Source: Solen grandis (Eukaryota > Mollusca > Bivalvia > Adapedonta > Solenidae). Taken from it: 64,000 nucleotides of DNA. This document shows, piece after piece, positions 26,030 through 38,500 of this stretch. Below the pieces are notes generated by a model. It was given only the letters and a program-made list of their open reading frames with translations. It was not told where the DNA came from and made no database searches. A program made the translations under genes and the position numbers. Position 1 is the first letter of the stretch. Every line of letters begins with the position of its first letter. Where the stretch lies: contig CM037777.1 of assembly GCA_021229015.1 (NCBI GenBank), positions 23,193,313 to 23,257,312 of the forward strand, in the 5' to 3' direction.

Positions 26030-27324
26030 ATACTTTCAGGCTAATTTCATCATTCTTGTTCTCTGATAAAAAAAATACCCAAATATTTTATTTCTTTTCA
26101 AATATTGTTAGTGATAAAGGCAATAATTTATGTCAGTTTAGTCCCATACTTGGGTATTCGATAAATCAAGAATGATGGAATGGGTTTAATTCTACCTAAT
26201 TCAAGAACTTAAGTATTACTTGGCATTTAGTATTGTTCTTGGAATTTAAGCCAAGTCTGGTTCTCTGTTTCCTCTGCTCTTTAAGATGAAAAGATATCAC
26301 TGTTAAACCTTTTCAAACTGAGAATAATTACCACCAGTCTGATCAAGCTTTTCAGTAGTCAAGGATAGTGTAAAGGATGGTATCAAAGTGTTAAAAAGAC
26401 TACATACTGTTGAAGTGCTGTCTGAAGTGGTAGTCGTGGAAACATAAGAGGTAGTACGTGAAATATCAATCTTATCTTTCACCGTCCCAGCTGGTGGTGG
26501 CTCATTACGGTAATGATCGCCTAGGAAACAATGATTGATATGGTGAATGGGGTCAAGGTCATGATGAGGTCAAGGTTGTTTACATTCACAGCACACAGGG
26601 TGAAGATTGATATCCCAGAGCCAGTTCTGCACTATTTATCATACTTTGAGTGTACTTAACTGAGGTTGAAAAATGTTGGAAGAGATTGATTACTGTATTT
26701 GAAGAATTTAGGCCCTTTAAGTGAGGTTAATGTTTATGATCTTGAGCAAATGCTCGGGACCCCTACCACCCTGTCTACAAAAGTTTTATTATTGATTTGA
26801 TGTATGCTTTTGTGAATGTATGTGAGATATTATATAAGAATGAAAAAATAGCTAGCTCCTTTGGCGGGGACAGGGGAATCCAGTTAGATTGCTGTCAGGA
26901 GGACCTGTCAGTCTGGAAATCAATTGTAACTGCTGCTGTGAGCAACAAAGACCAGCTGTGGCAGTCTACAGATGCTATTCAAGAAATTCTAACTTACTTC
27001 CGAATCAGGATTTTTTTTTTTTTGACTTGTGTTAGCCTTGTAATATAACCTGAGGTAGGATAGCTGACAAGGATATCTTTCTTGAGCCTTTGTGAAATAG
27101 GTACTTCACAAAATCAGTCTATCTGATGGTGTTTTATTGATGCCAGCGGGGAAGAGTCCGATAAAAATCTCTGTGTTGCAGTCGGCTGAAATAAAGATGC
27201 ATTTTATAGTCCAGAGATTAAGATTGTCTTCATCGTTCTTCAGGAAGGAGTTTAAGACAAATCCCAAATTGCATTTATGTGGCTGATGTGTATGCACCAG
27301 TCCATAGAGACAAAATCAGCATCA
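26030..27324. other. Intergenic DNA, no gene recognised
   Basis: The frame at 26797 to 27048 has a somewhat coding-like composition in its middle (about 26880 to 27000) but no domain I recognise. It begins without a splice acceptor that I trust and is not called as a gene. Confidence 0.45.
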
Positions 27325-27680
27325 CTTGTATTGGAGGCAATTTGGTTTGAGCGTCCATTTTGGGAGCGAAAGGTCATGGGTTCTATCTGTCTTGGCCTGC
27401 ACATGGTTCTGGTATAACATCAGTTCTTTGAACATGGCATACAATAGTATTTCAAGGACTGGTTGGCATGGTGACAGGAAAATATGACAGGGTGCAGTGT
27501 CTTGCCTTTATAAGATGGTAAGGCCTGCCTAGTTGGATCAGGTTTAGCTCAGGTTGCCTTTTGGTTCACTACCATTGGTAGATAACCATGGTTACTTTTA
27601 CTTCCAATATTACCTGCAATGTTCGCAGTCGGACCTGGGATTAAACCATTTGAAAGTGTTATTATAAGGGTTTCTTATTT
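27325..27680 (+). mobile_element. SINE, family A, diverged
   Basis: A B-box-like GGTCATGGGTTCTATC lies near 27371 to 27390. The family body block TTTCAAGGACTGGTTGGCAT follows near 27450, then a GACAGGGTGCAGTGTCTTGCC variant. The tRNA-like A box is degenerate. Confidence 0.6.
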
Positions 27681-28360
27681 AGAATCCCAAACTTTTGGTG
27701 CACAACTTAGAATCTACCTGGAAAATTACCTAAATAGTAGCCTGTGATTTACATTCACTGTTAGCCAGGATGTATACAGTCTGCAACTCATTTATAACTT
27801 AAAGTTGAAATTGTAGCACTATAAAACCTATTCAGGCTTTGAAATGGATTCAATCTTTACTGGCTTCTCAGTGGTCTACAGAAAAGTGCAGTATCTTATG
27901 CTTAAATCGGGGTTTGCAAGAGAGGCTGTAATTTAACAAGCGTTTTATGACCTGGAGGACTTAGCATGATTCCCAGCTATATCTAAGGATCAAACCTTCA
28001 CAGCTTGACATTGATGAGAGAACCAGCAGTCTATCTCCATCTTGATTTGAGGGAAATGCCCAGGCTTTGACCTTTTATTCTACATCTTAAAATTAGATAT
28101 AAAGTGAAACATAGACACTCTAATATTCAGACTACTGAGTTCTCAAAAATACTTCAGTAGAATTCTCAATTTTAAATATCATGCGCAAATTCCTTTTGAA
28201 TCATAATATTATGGGAACATGATTCCTTTTAATACATTACCTCATATAGATTTGTTTTGTATCTCTGGAAGACGGAGAAGACTCAGGTCAGGCATCTCCA
28301 GAAAATTCCATTGTTTTATATACTATTTAAAGTTCAGTAAATTAATATTCATCAGCTTTT
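27681..28360. other. Intergenic DNA, no gene recognised
   Basis: Nothing coding. A short match to the MITE left part (CCTCATATAGATTTGTTTTG near 28241) may be a decayed copy. Confidence 0.4.
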
Positions 28361-28640
28361 TGTGTCACCTGCTGTAGGCAGAGATGACACATAGGGAACA
28401 TCTTCTTTCTTTTTGTCTGTCCATCCGTCTGTCTGCACAGCCAGATTGGAGTAAAGCACTATCTAATGGTAAACAGAACAAAAGAGAAAAATAGATTTTA
28501 TTTTGTAACAAGAGAATAAAAAGACAAAAGAAATGGCCCCTAACTCCAATCCAGCCGCATGTCCGTCTGTCTGTCCGTCACACTTTTTCTGTCACACTTC
28601 AGCAGGTGACACATGTGTTCCAGAGAACACCCTTTGTTAA
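28361..28640 (+). mobile_element. TIR element with GTCCGTC-type core (GTGTCACCTGCTG family)
   Basis: Perfect 13-bp inverted pair: GTGTCACCTGCTG (28362 to 28374) and CAGCAGGTGACAC (28600 to 28612). Inside are GTCTGTCCATCCG-type simple repeats at both sides (about 28417 to 28434 and 28560 to 28580). There is no coding capacity. The right border probably continues to the AGAGAACACCCTTTGTT end near 28640. Confidence 0.7.
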
Positions 28641-28769
28641 ACATGGGGCCAGGTGATGGGTGAATGTAAACAGTATGAAACCAGAGTAACCAGCAGGCTG
28701 ATCAGGTTTTATCTGAACTTATTCATTTTACGTCGATAGGAAAACAGGTTCTAGAACAGAAACTCGGGT

Positions 28770-28935
28770 ATCCACCTTGACAGTTCCTGGGTTGGACCAG
28801 TATTTTAATCTGGAAGGTCAAGAAAAATTCTTGTCCCCAGTTGGTTTCAAACCCAAAACCTTTTACTCCATTGTCATGTTCACCACCAATGGACACACAA
28901 CTAGAACACTGTAGAGGCCACATTTTTGGCCTAAC
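28770..28935 (-). mobile_element. tRNA-like SINE, family B
   Basis: On the minus strand it shows the family B order, with a B-box-like GTTTGAAACC segment and the GGTCCAACCCAGGAAC block. It shares both with the copy at 24.75 kb, in opposite orientation. Confidence 0.55.
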
Positions 28936-30017
28936 CTTCATGTAACTTGGTCAGAAATTGTTTGCCTTCATGAAATCTTGAATGAGTTCAAAACTGGGTC
29001 ATGTGGGGTCAAAAAGAAGGTCACCAGGTTAGCCCTCTTGTTAGAGAAATTATGATACATACGCTGATTATGTTTCTAATTCCTCAGTAAAATAGTGTAA
29101 ATTGGGTAATTTATTTTGCCATGCCAATGTTCTGAAAATGCGACCTACTTAGAATTATACTTGATGCATTAGTTAACATAATCAAATCACTTGAACATTC
29201 CAGCATGTCCTGTATATGTGCTTGTCTAAAACCAGGAGTTTTGTGAAAATTAGCAAGACAAAAAAAAGTGAAATACATATGAATAGACCTCAATTTATGC
29301 TTATCGTACGTGACTAAAAACTTCACAATACATGCACCGTGCATGCAGGCATACATGATACGCACGGGCATCCATATTAACCACCTGCAGTGTTCCTACA
29401 GCTCATAAATAATCTAGGCTCTGAATTTCAAAGCATTTTTCCCTCGTAACTCAATTCAACTGGCAGTATTTCAGCCAGAAGAAATCCGCATAGATTTTGT
29501 TCCTAATTGCCGCCACCCTGTAAATTAAATCTTGTTATTGCTTCATTAAAAAGCATACAAGTATGATTTAATTAACTACCCAAAATATCCGATTCGTCTT
29601 TTTCACTACTAATAAACATAAATTGTCAGAGCCCTATTTTGTTGTGAGATAAAACTAATGAAAGATATTTCCCAGCGGATGGAAATGTTCAGGGTATTAT
29701 GGGGTATTTACAGAGGATATGTATGAATGTTTACCTTGGCTCTGACATTTCTTGGGCCCAATCAAGATGGCAAATCATCTGAGATTTCTTGTTAAATTTC
29801 TAGAGTTTGTCCAGAGATTGTCTATGAAGATTTCTGTGTGTTATTTGTTTGGTGTAGCGTCTCATCAACAGAATTTCAGAGCTTTGCATGTCCGCATGAG
29901 ATTCATTGCTGACTCACTAAAATATGTTTCTTGTTATATACAAAAGTGTAGATCCAATACCAGTATATATGATTTATTTATCAGATGTGCGATAGGAAGA
30001 GTTGGCGACAATAAAAT
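28936..30017. other. Intergenic DNA, no gene recognised
   Basis: AT-rich, with no domain in the frames at 29111 to 29371 (minus) or 29752 to 30036 (plus). Confidence 0.45.
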
Positions 30018-30259
30018 CAAACCCTTTCCCTCATAGAGGACACCATAAAAAGACCCATGCGAACAGCATAAAACCAGATCAGCCTGCGAGTAACTCGCAG
30101 GCTGATCAGGTTTTATGCTGTTCGCTGCTCCTCAGTGGTCTGGTAATGAGGATTTTACAATTAAATTTGGTAAGTTTTCAGTTTGGCTTTCTGCAGATCA
30201 GGCTTTATGTGATACCTATTGAGTGCGTCAAAATGAGTCTATATGAGGGAAAGGGTTAA
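30018..30259 (-). mobile_element. Palindromic MITE, copy 4 (reverse, TCAA left border)
   Basis: Complete reverse copy with the usual terminal repeats and intact central hairpin. The right border is TTAA but the left is TCAA, a single-base change from the expected target duplication. Confidence 0.86.
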
Positions 30260-30785
30260 CAGGATGGTATAATACTTCATATACACATAATTATATATTT
30301 ATATTTATTTATTAGGTCTGTCATTGTACTGTTACCTTAAGCAGACTTACTCCAGTATGTATTTACTTGGCAAAAGCAGCTATGCTGTGACTATCAGTTG
30401 AAAATTAAATTTATAGGTTTTAGAATCAATATTTCATCATCTTAAAATCCAGATTATCCTCTTGAAAATAGAAAAAAAAATCAAATATTCACAGTTTCTG
30501 AAATTTCTGTTATTTGTCGTCAAAAGTAATAAAATATTCACCTTAATTCTGAGGATTATAAAGGTGATAATAGGATTTAAAGTTTACAAGAGAAAATGTC
30601 TCCAGCTTTCACTGAATATAATAACACCTACATTGCATATAAAATCTGAAAATAATTCAATTTTAAAATATACAGTGTTCTATGAGAAGAATTAAAATAA
30701 CAGTTTTACAATGGTGTTTGTATCTTGAGATGATAAGATTCTGTTTTCATGTATAAAACAGTCTGTCTTATCTGCAAACCACACC
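30260..30785. other. Spacer between two inverted MITE copies
   Basis: AT-rich, no gene. It separates two MITE copies in opposite orientation, so this spacer could sit in the loop of a large snap-back structure. Confidence 0.6.
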
Positions 30786-31021
30786 TTAACCCTTTCCCTC
30801 ATATAGACTCATTTTGACGCACTCAATAGGTATCACATAAAGCCTGATCTGCAGAAAGCCAAACTGAAAACTTACCAAATTTAATTGTAAAATTCTCATT
30901 ACCAGACCACTGAGGAGCAGCGAACAGCATAAAACCTGATCAGCCTGCGAGTTACTTGCAGGCTGATCTGGTTTTATGCTGTTCGCATAGGTCTTTTCAT
31001 GGTTTCCTCTATGAGGGAAAG
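30786..31021 (+). mobile_element. Palindromic MITE, copy 5 (right end lost)
   Basis: Starts with TTAACCCTTTCCCTCATATA and has the central hairpin (one arm carries CTTGCAGG instead of CTCGCAGG). It stops at GAGGGAAAG followed by TATGCAAAT, so the last six or so bases and the right TTAA are missing. Confidence 0.85.
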
Positions 31022-31689
31022 TATGCAAATAAGAGGCATTAGAACTCGTTAATGTATCCCTAGTGTAAAAGTTATTTGACAATTTTCTTGAGACAATTTT
31101 CCATCTGTAAATCTTAATATCTTGCTCATCTTTCAAGGGACCAGTGTTTCTACCACCTTATTGACAATATATCACAAATGCAGCCACTTGGTGTTTATTT
31201 CCTGGAGACATAGGGTAATAACGGCGCAGTAAGCTATTGATCAGGACTCCTAAGAGACAGACATTTCATAATTTGTCTGAAGAGCATCAGTTATTTTACA
31301 AAATTGTATGGTGTGAAATCAGTTGCATTGATATAGGAGGTTCCAGTATTCCTTGCCACATGAATATACATGTGCAAATTTATAAACAATGAATATTTAA
31401 TTACCAGCGTTAAATGGTAAATGAAACAAAATGAAACACTGGATCTTGTCCCAAAAACTCAAATTTCAAACACCCATTCAAATCTAATGGCTATATTTGA
31501 GTTTTAATTGAAAATTTTACTGCTTTTATGTTTTAGGAAATGAGGCCCAAAGCCTGTTTTGCAAATAAACATTGTGTGAACTAATTCTTTTACAGATCTA
31601 AAATAGCTTTTATGTTTATTTGTTTTTTCTTCACAAAAGGATTAAGTAATGCAGTGTAACAGGTCACATGTCTTTTTTTTGTCTTTTTT
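31022..31689. other. Intergenic DNA, no gene recognised
   Basis: AT-rich sequence with nothing recognisable up to the T run that precedes the next element. Confidence 0.5.
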
Positions 31690-33249
31690 AGCTCACATGA
31701 GCACAACGTGCTCAAGGTGAGCTTTTCTGATCGCCTTTTGTCCGGCGTCCGTCGTCCGTCGTCCGTGCGTCCGTGCGTGCGTGCGTCCGTGCGTCCGGCG
31801 TCAACAATTGCTTCAAACAACATCTCCTCCTAAACGGCTTGGCCAATTTGAAAAATATTTTGCAGGAATGTTCCTTGGATGAAGCTCTACTAAAGTTGTA
31901 TAAATGGTTCTGGTCCATCGCATAATTAGGTCACAGGAGCTAAAAATAGATTTTAAAAATGAAAATTTAAAAAATCTTCTTCTCTGAAACCACAAGGCCT
32001 AGCCTTTTGATTTTTGGTATGTAGCATGATCTTATGACTCTCTACCAGGATTGTACAAATTATGACCCTGGGGTCAAAATTGGCCCCGCCCCAGGGGTCA
32101 CTTGATTTCACATAGGAATAAAAAAAATGAAAAAATCTTCTTCTCCGAAACCACAAGGCCTAGCTTTTGATTTTTGGTATGTAGCATCATCTTATGGGCC
32201 ACTACCAAGATTGTACAAATCATAGCCCTATGGTGATAAATGACCCCACACCAGGGGTCACTTGTTTTACATAGAGTTATATAGGAAAATCTTAAAAAAT
32301 CTTCTTCCATGAATGCATAAGGCCTAGAGCTTAGATATTTGGTATTAAGCATCATCTTATGGGCCCACTACCAAGATTGTACAAATCATAGCCCTATGGT
32401 GATAAATGACCCCACACCAGGGGTCACTTGTTTTACATAGAGTTATATAGGAAAATCTTAAAAAATCTTCTTCTATGAATCCATAAGGCCTAGAGCTTAG
32501 ATATTTGGTATGTAGCATCAACTTATGGGCCACTACCAAGATTGTACAAATCATAGCCCTATGGTGATAAATGACCCCGCACCAGGGGTCACTTGTTTTA
32601 CATAGAGTTATATAGGAAAATCTTAAAAAATCTTCTTCCATGAATCCATAAGGCCTAGAGCTAAGATATTTGGTATGTAGCATCAACTTATGGGCCACTA
32701 CCAAGATTGTACAAATCATAGCCCTATGGTGATAAATGACCCCGCACCAGGGGTCACTTGTTTTACACAGTTATATAGGAAAATCTTAAAAAATCTTCTT
32801 CTATGAATCCATAAGGCCTAGAGCTTAGATATTTGGTATGTAGCATCATCTTATGGGCCACTACCAAGATTGTACAAATCATAGCCCAATGGTGATAAAT
32901 GACCCCACACCAGGGGTCACTTGTTTTACATAGAGTTAAATAGGAAAATCTTAAAAATCTTCTTCTATGAATCAATAAGGCCTAGAGCTAAGATTTTTGG
33001 TATGTAGTAGCATCTAATGGTTCATTACAAAGATTTTCAAAGTCTTGGCCCTACGGTGATAAATGACCCTGCGCCCAAGTCTTCTCTGAAACCATATGGC
33101 CCATTGCTTAGATATTTGGTGTGTAGTATTGTCAGGGGTAAAATGTTTTAGATTAAGTTATATCAGAATCCTTGTCTGTTTAAAAACCTTGATATCAGTT
33201 GAAGCAATGGTACTCAGGTGAGCGATTCAGGGCCATCATGGCCCTCTTG
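31690..33249 (+). mobile_element. AGCTCACCTGAGC-family element with internal 165-bp tandem array
   Basis: The left end is a hairpin (AGCTCACATGAGCACAACG paired with TGCTCAAGGTGAGCT). It is followed by GTCCGTCGTCCGT-type simple repeats (about 31741 to 31800). The centre holds about six copies of a unit of roughly 165 bp (about 31970 to 33060), marked by ATCTTCTTC at 32299, 32465, 32630, 32793 and 32957. The right end has CTCAGGTGAGCGATTCAGG, inverse of the left tip, and a terminal hairpin GGGCCATCATGGCCC followed by TCTTG. No transposase is encoded. Long minus-strand frames (for example 32357 to 32719) are repeat translations. Confidence 0.85.
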
Positions 33250-33784
33250 TTTTTTTTTGTAGGACAATATCTAAGATAGAACTCTGGTTTGTCAAATGCC
33301 TATGGAATGATTTCCAGATAATATACATGATTACAAGCAACATAAATACTATGGCCTGGATGTAAAACCCCCAACAAGGTAACAACATAGCATACCTGAA
33401 AGAGCTTTACTTGATGGTGTAATTATTTTGTGACCATCAGGCTTTTACCTGTAGGAAGTTGGTTTGATCTCTGGTACCTGGAAATCCTATTTATCATTCA
33501 AGGGAGAGGAATTTTGATTGATTTCCGGATTTTTAGACACAAATTTCATTTTGTGTGGACCTTACATTTTGCTGAACAATAACCCCCAAATATGTTTATT
33601 TTGACTTTAACATAGACTCAGTGGAAAATGTCATTGCATGAGCAGTAACCACATTCAGTTCAGTAGGAGTGTAATTTAAGGGAACTATTTTACGTGCATT
33701 AATGCATCTCATCACCTTAGCACTAAAATGATTCCGATTTTCAAGAAGTAGGGCCATTCTCATTCTGCTTTCAGTTTATTATTA
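33250..33784. other. Intergenic DNA, no gene recognised
   Basis: AT-rich spacer between two large repeat elements, with no open frame of note. Confidence 0.5.
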
Positions 33785-35035
33785 ATCCCCCGCCGTGAAG
33801 CGGGAGGGGGGGTTATAGGAATGCCCTTCATCCGTCCGTCCGTCCGTCAGTCCATCCGTGTGTCCGAAACATTTTCATGTCCGCTTCATATCTCATGAAC
33901 GCTTGGACACATTTTCTTCAAACTCGGCTAAAGTGTTAACCTCATTGAGCTGATGTGCAGAAGGCATGAGGCGGTCACGCTGGCTCAAGGTCAAGGTCAT
34001 ACTTGAAGGTCAAATGTTATTTTCATGTCCGCTCCATATCTCATGAACGCTTGGACACATTTTCTTCAAACTCGGCTATGCAGAAGGCATGGGCGGTCAC
34101 GCTGGCTCAAGGTCAAGGTCATACTTGAAGGTCAAATGTTATTTTCGTGTCCGCTCCATATCTCATGAACACTTGGACACATTTTCTTCAAACTCGGCTA
34201 AAGTGTTAACCTCATTGAGCTGATGTGCAGAAGGCATGAGGCGGTCACGCTGGCTCAAGGTCAAGGTCATACTTGAAGGTCAAATGTTATTTTCGTGTCC
34301 GCTCCATATCTCATGAACACTTGGACACATTTTCTTCAAACTCGGCTAAAGTGTTAACCTCATTGAGCTGATGTGCAGAAGGCATGAGGCGGTCATGCTG
34401 GCTCAAGGTCAAGGTCATACTTGAAGGTCATATGTTATTTTCGTGTCAGCTCCGTATCTCATGAACGCTTGGACACATTCGGTCAGCTGGCTCAAGGTCA
34501 AGTCATACTTGAAGGTCAATGTTATTTTCGTGTCGCTCCTATCTCATGAACGCTTGGACACATTTTCTCAAACTCGGCTAAAGTGTTAACCTCATTGAGC
34601 TGATGTGCAGAAGGCATGACGCGGTCACGCTGGCTCAAGGTCAAGGTCATCCTTGAAGGTCAAATGTTTAAGCCTCTACTTTTTCATGTTATCTCGATAT
34701 CTCGTGTCATGTTCACAATCATACAAATTATGCCATGATATATAAAGTTTTTAATTGAGTTACACATGTATTTTGTGGTTACCTAACACATCCTATACTT
34801 CATTGATGTTCACTCTTTGTACTGTTTCCCTTGTAAAACTTGTCAGTAAACTTTTAATATATGTGCCTCCGAATTCTGAGATTCATACATAACTCCGGAA
34901 GTTAAATTGTCTTAAACTGATCTTCTATGTCTGCTACAACCATGCCAGGTTAAGGTGAACATAATCCTATGACCAAACAAATTCTAATATTTGGCCAGCG
35001 GCGGGGGATATAGCTGTCCTTTGGACTGCCTTGTT
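33785..35035 (+). mobile_element. CCCCCGCCG-family element with internal 148-bp tandem array
   Basis: Inverted pair ATCCCCCGCCG (33785 to 33795) and CGGCGGGGGAT (34999 to 35009). A GTCCGTCCGTCCGTCAGTCC run (about 33835 to 33855) follows the left end. About five copies of a unit of about 148 bp follow, containing CATATCTCATGAAC, CTTCAAACTCGGCTAAAGTG and GGCTCAAGGTCAAGGTCATA; some units are internally shortened (near 34075 and 34480). The last bases (GACTGCCTTGTT) resemble the CTCTTGT tail of the AGCTCAC family. It has no coding capacity. Confidence 0.8.
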
Positions 35036-35368
35036 GATTTTTAATCAGCGTGTAAAAAAGCAGATTTCAACACCTTTATGTATAATTGCTTTTTGGTGCA
35101 ATCTATGATACATGTTCATGGCTTCTTCCAAAAAAAAAGAAAAAAGAAGGAATGAGAAGAAATTCCTTTTCTGTTTCTTCTATTTTTTATTGTAGGCAGA
35201 GGGGTCTGAAAATACAAAATTAAAAATGTCTTTATATTTATATAATTTATATTAATGTTGTGTTAGTTTAAAATTTTATTTGGTTTTTAGCAGTAATGTT
35301 TAATTTTTATTTTATGTAAAATGAGTCACCTTGGATTTATAGTACGTATACCCATATGTATGTTACAG

Positions 35369-35405
35369 ATACAAATCGCCAGGCCTTCGCACCGTTCATA
35401 CCAGG
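35369..35405 (+). other. Probable 5' untranslated part of the first visible SHIP-like exon
   Basis: Begins after a possible acceptor (TATGTTACAG ending at 35368, weak pyrimidine tract) and leads into the ATG at 35406. The frame is open upstream to 35343, so it could also be coding if an upstream exon is joined. The ATG is preferred because the SH2 domain starts four residues later. Confidence 0.45.
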
Positions 35406-35539
35406 ATGTCGGAGTCTTTTTTTCACAAGGGAATCTCCCGATTCCAAGCGGAGATGTCCCTAACCAAAGCCAAGGAAGACGGCAGCTTCCTGGTACGAGA
35501 TAGCGAGTCCTTAAGTGGGGCTTATGTCCTATGCGTACT
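35406..35539 (+). CDS. INPPL1: SHIP-like exon 1: start and FLVR half of the SH2 domain
   Basis: Encodes residues 1 to 44 plus two bases of codon 45. It carries FFHKGISRFQAEM then DGSFLVRDSESLSGAYVLCV; Arg31 is the phosphotyrosine-binding FLVR arginine. The FFH start corresponds to the W-Y-H opening of SHIP SH2 domains. Donor GTAAGT at 35540. An 11-kb intron follows. Confidence 0.9.
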
Positions 35540-38500
35540 GTAAGTATCTTAATCATTGATATCTTTGTTGCTCCATTGTATCATTGCTCCTGTGGGCCTA
35601 TGGGATAGAGAGTCTGTTCAGTAATCAGGAAGTCATGGGTTTGATTCCTGGCTGTGACATATCAAAGTCGTTATAATATCTCTTGTGCTTTGCTCTCCGC
35701 ACATAAGGATAGTTCAAGGAATGGTTGGCCCAGTGTCAGGATAATGTGATCGGGTGTTATATCATGCCACATGTGTACGTCATGGTACTGCAGTGTGGCA
35801 GTACTGTACAATGTCTTGTATCTGTCTCATGTAGACATATAAGACCTCAAATGATTGAACCCTAATAATCATAATATCTTGACCATGTATTATTATGACC
35901 AAATTTTCTGGAGTTATGGCCCTTGGACAATAAAGAAAAGCTGAATTTCAAATTTTGCTTTGTTAATGCAATTTTAATTGCACTTGAAATATAACCCACA
36001 GTATTTTCTAAAAAAGCATAAGATCTTAATCAAGTTAAATGTTGCCTCTTTTCAGATGAGTTGGTCTCTCATTTTGAATTTTATGTAGTTTTAAGAACAT
36101 GCTCACATGGTTCAAACTATAGCCTTCAAGTTCCAATAGCAGAATAGAAATCTTTGTAATAATGTTTCATAAGATTTACTCATAAGTCTAAAATAAATTA
36201 AGATGAATGAGCAAAACCCTTGTAAGTGGTAAAGCAATCACTGTATTTATTATCACAGTAGCAGATTCTGAATGTTGTGTGACTCTATTCATTTGCTCAT
36301 TTTCATACTAATCTTCAGTTCTAATTAACTAATATTTGTCAATGTAACACTTCACAGGAAAAATGGCTTTCAACTGTTTTATTTAAGAAAATGCTTGGAG
36401 TGTAATTGACAAATATTAACTAATAAAACCTAATTAACTGTATCACAAATTTAAATATGGGTACATGAGTATATTATTATACAAATTTATTGCTACCACC
36501 TGGTACAGTCAAAGAGAAATAAATGGTATAAGCATACAGCAAACTTCAATGCAATGTCAACAATTTGTGCTGATAAAGTTTACCATATGTTAATGACTTG
36601 TTCATATGCTTAAGTCATTCATGGAAAAGAACATTTTTGGATCATATAATCACCAAATTCCTGGCTCCTTGAAACACATCATTCTAATTAGGTTAATATA
36701 TTAATACAATAATTCCTGTGAACAAGAAATATAGACATACTTCACCTTTAACCCCAAGTGCATTATGGGACATATTAACCTTTTTACTTTTCTTTCATAC
36801 AGATTGTTGACTCATGCAATGCCATATTAATCAGAAATAAATTAATACTTCAAAAAGGGTAACTTAACATAGAATTCTAGTACTCAAAGGATTTTGTACT
36901 TAAAGTTTTTATATGTTATGGTTTTAATTACATATCTAGATTTAATTTCTTTCTTTTTGCCACTGATTTCTGAATTTCCGTTTTGGTGATTTCATAAAAA
37001 TGTACTATTTGACTATATATTATGTATATTATCCATAATTCTGAGATATACATGTAGTTTGCAGGTCAAATACTTATTAATCATTTATATGTAATCTCAT
37101 TTACCATTATAATGTATGTGTGTGTAAGATTAGACTTGACTTGACTTGACTATTTGAGTTAACTGTTGCTTCAACAATATTTCAGTCATATAGCGACATC
37201 CAGCTAATTACAGGTGGAGGAAAACCCGGAATGCACGGATGCATCCGGGTAGAACCACCGACTTACCACAAACCAGCTGGAATGCTTCCTCACATGAATA
37301 TCCGAATGACCCTGCCAGGATTTGAACCCACGCAGTGAGGGGCTGAGTAAGTGTTAAAGTCAGTGACTTGACCCTGTCAGCCACGGAGCCCCGTGTAAGA
37401 TTAGAGTTAAACTTGAAACTTAAATGATATTTTACATGTTAATAGCTTTAATATGAAAGTTGTTCAGTACTTTGATTGATCAAAATGGTCAGGGCATCAA
37501 CTTCGTCATGGGATGGGAGTGAGTTTGATCCATGGCTGAGGAAAACCAAGTGATTCACTGGTGCAGCCTTGCTTGGTGCTTTAAGTATATTAGGATAACT
37601 CAAAGACTTGTTGCCGTAACGTCGGCTGATGTGACTGGGTTTGGTGTCTTGATATTGATATCACAGCGTAGCACAATGTATGATTCAAATCATTGAGACT
37701 GTATTGGTGCCCCTTTAATCAGGGGGTTTTGGGTTCGATCCTCAGGTTCTTTATTTCCAAGGTATTAAAAATGATTTCAGAATATCTCCCTTGTGCTTGG
37801 CACTTAGTATGTATGAGAGTTATTCCAGGGTTGGTTTTGGCACATTGTCAAAATAATGTGACTTGGTGTTATATTATGCCGTTTTGTCTGTATCTGACTC
37901 ATGTATGATTGAATATTGTCAGTGAGATGCTAGATCATGCAGCAAATCACTCTACATTTTCAGGAGCATACTGACAGTTTCTGTAGTGAGATATAAGCAT
38001 ATCATCCTGTCATGGATGATTAGAAGTTATCATCCATACCTGTCATAGTATGGCAGTTTAATGAGGCTACTATCAGAGAAATAGCATAGATATATGTTAT
38101 CTGACACAAAAATATGACAACATCACAAAATCATGGCTCCTTATGTTTGCCAAAATTTTATAGTTTTTGAAATATGAAATAAGCTTTTCTTTTTTTTTTA
38201 TTTATAAATTTCAGAAAAATGTGTACGAAAAAAACAACACTAAAGTTCAGTTTGAAATAGAACTGTCAGGGCTCCAATGGTCAAGAAAAATAAAAACAAG
38301 GTCAGAGAAAAGTCAGGGAATGTTGAAATTGGCCAGGGAATTTTAGAAATTTAGCAAAAGTCATGGAATTTTGAAACCAGAGTTTGAGGCTAATAAATTG
38401 AGAAGGATAAAAATCAAAAGGTTAAAGACAGTTTCTTCATTAACTAATTATTTAATTTATACAACATTTTTTTTAAATTAATAGATTTTACACTTGATAC

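Noticed and set aside
26797..27048. Frame with some coding-like composition (IQLDCCQEDLSVWK)
   Set aside because: No known domain and no convincing acceptor; I could not connect it to any exon.
28226..28720. Possible eighth TTAA MITE split by the 28.4-kb element
   Set aside because: Only short matches remain (CCTCATATAGA and CAGGCTGATCAGGTTTTAT); too weak to call a nested insertion.
32098..32975. Minus-strand frames of 67 to 120 codons with repeated CTILVVAHK
   Set aside because: They come from the 165-bp internal array of the AGCTCAC element.
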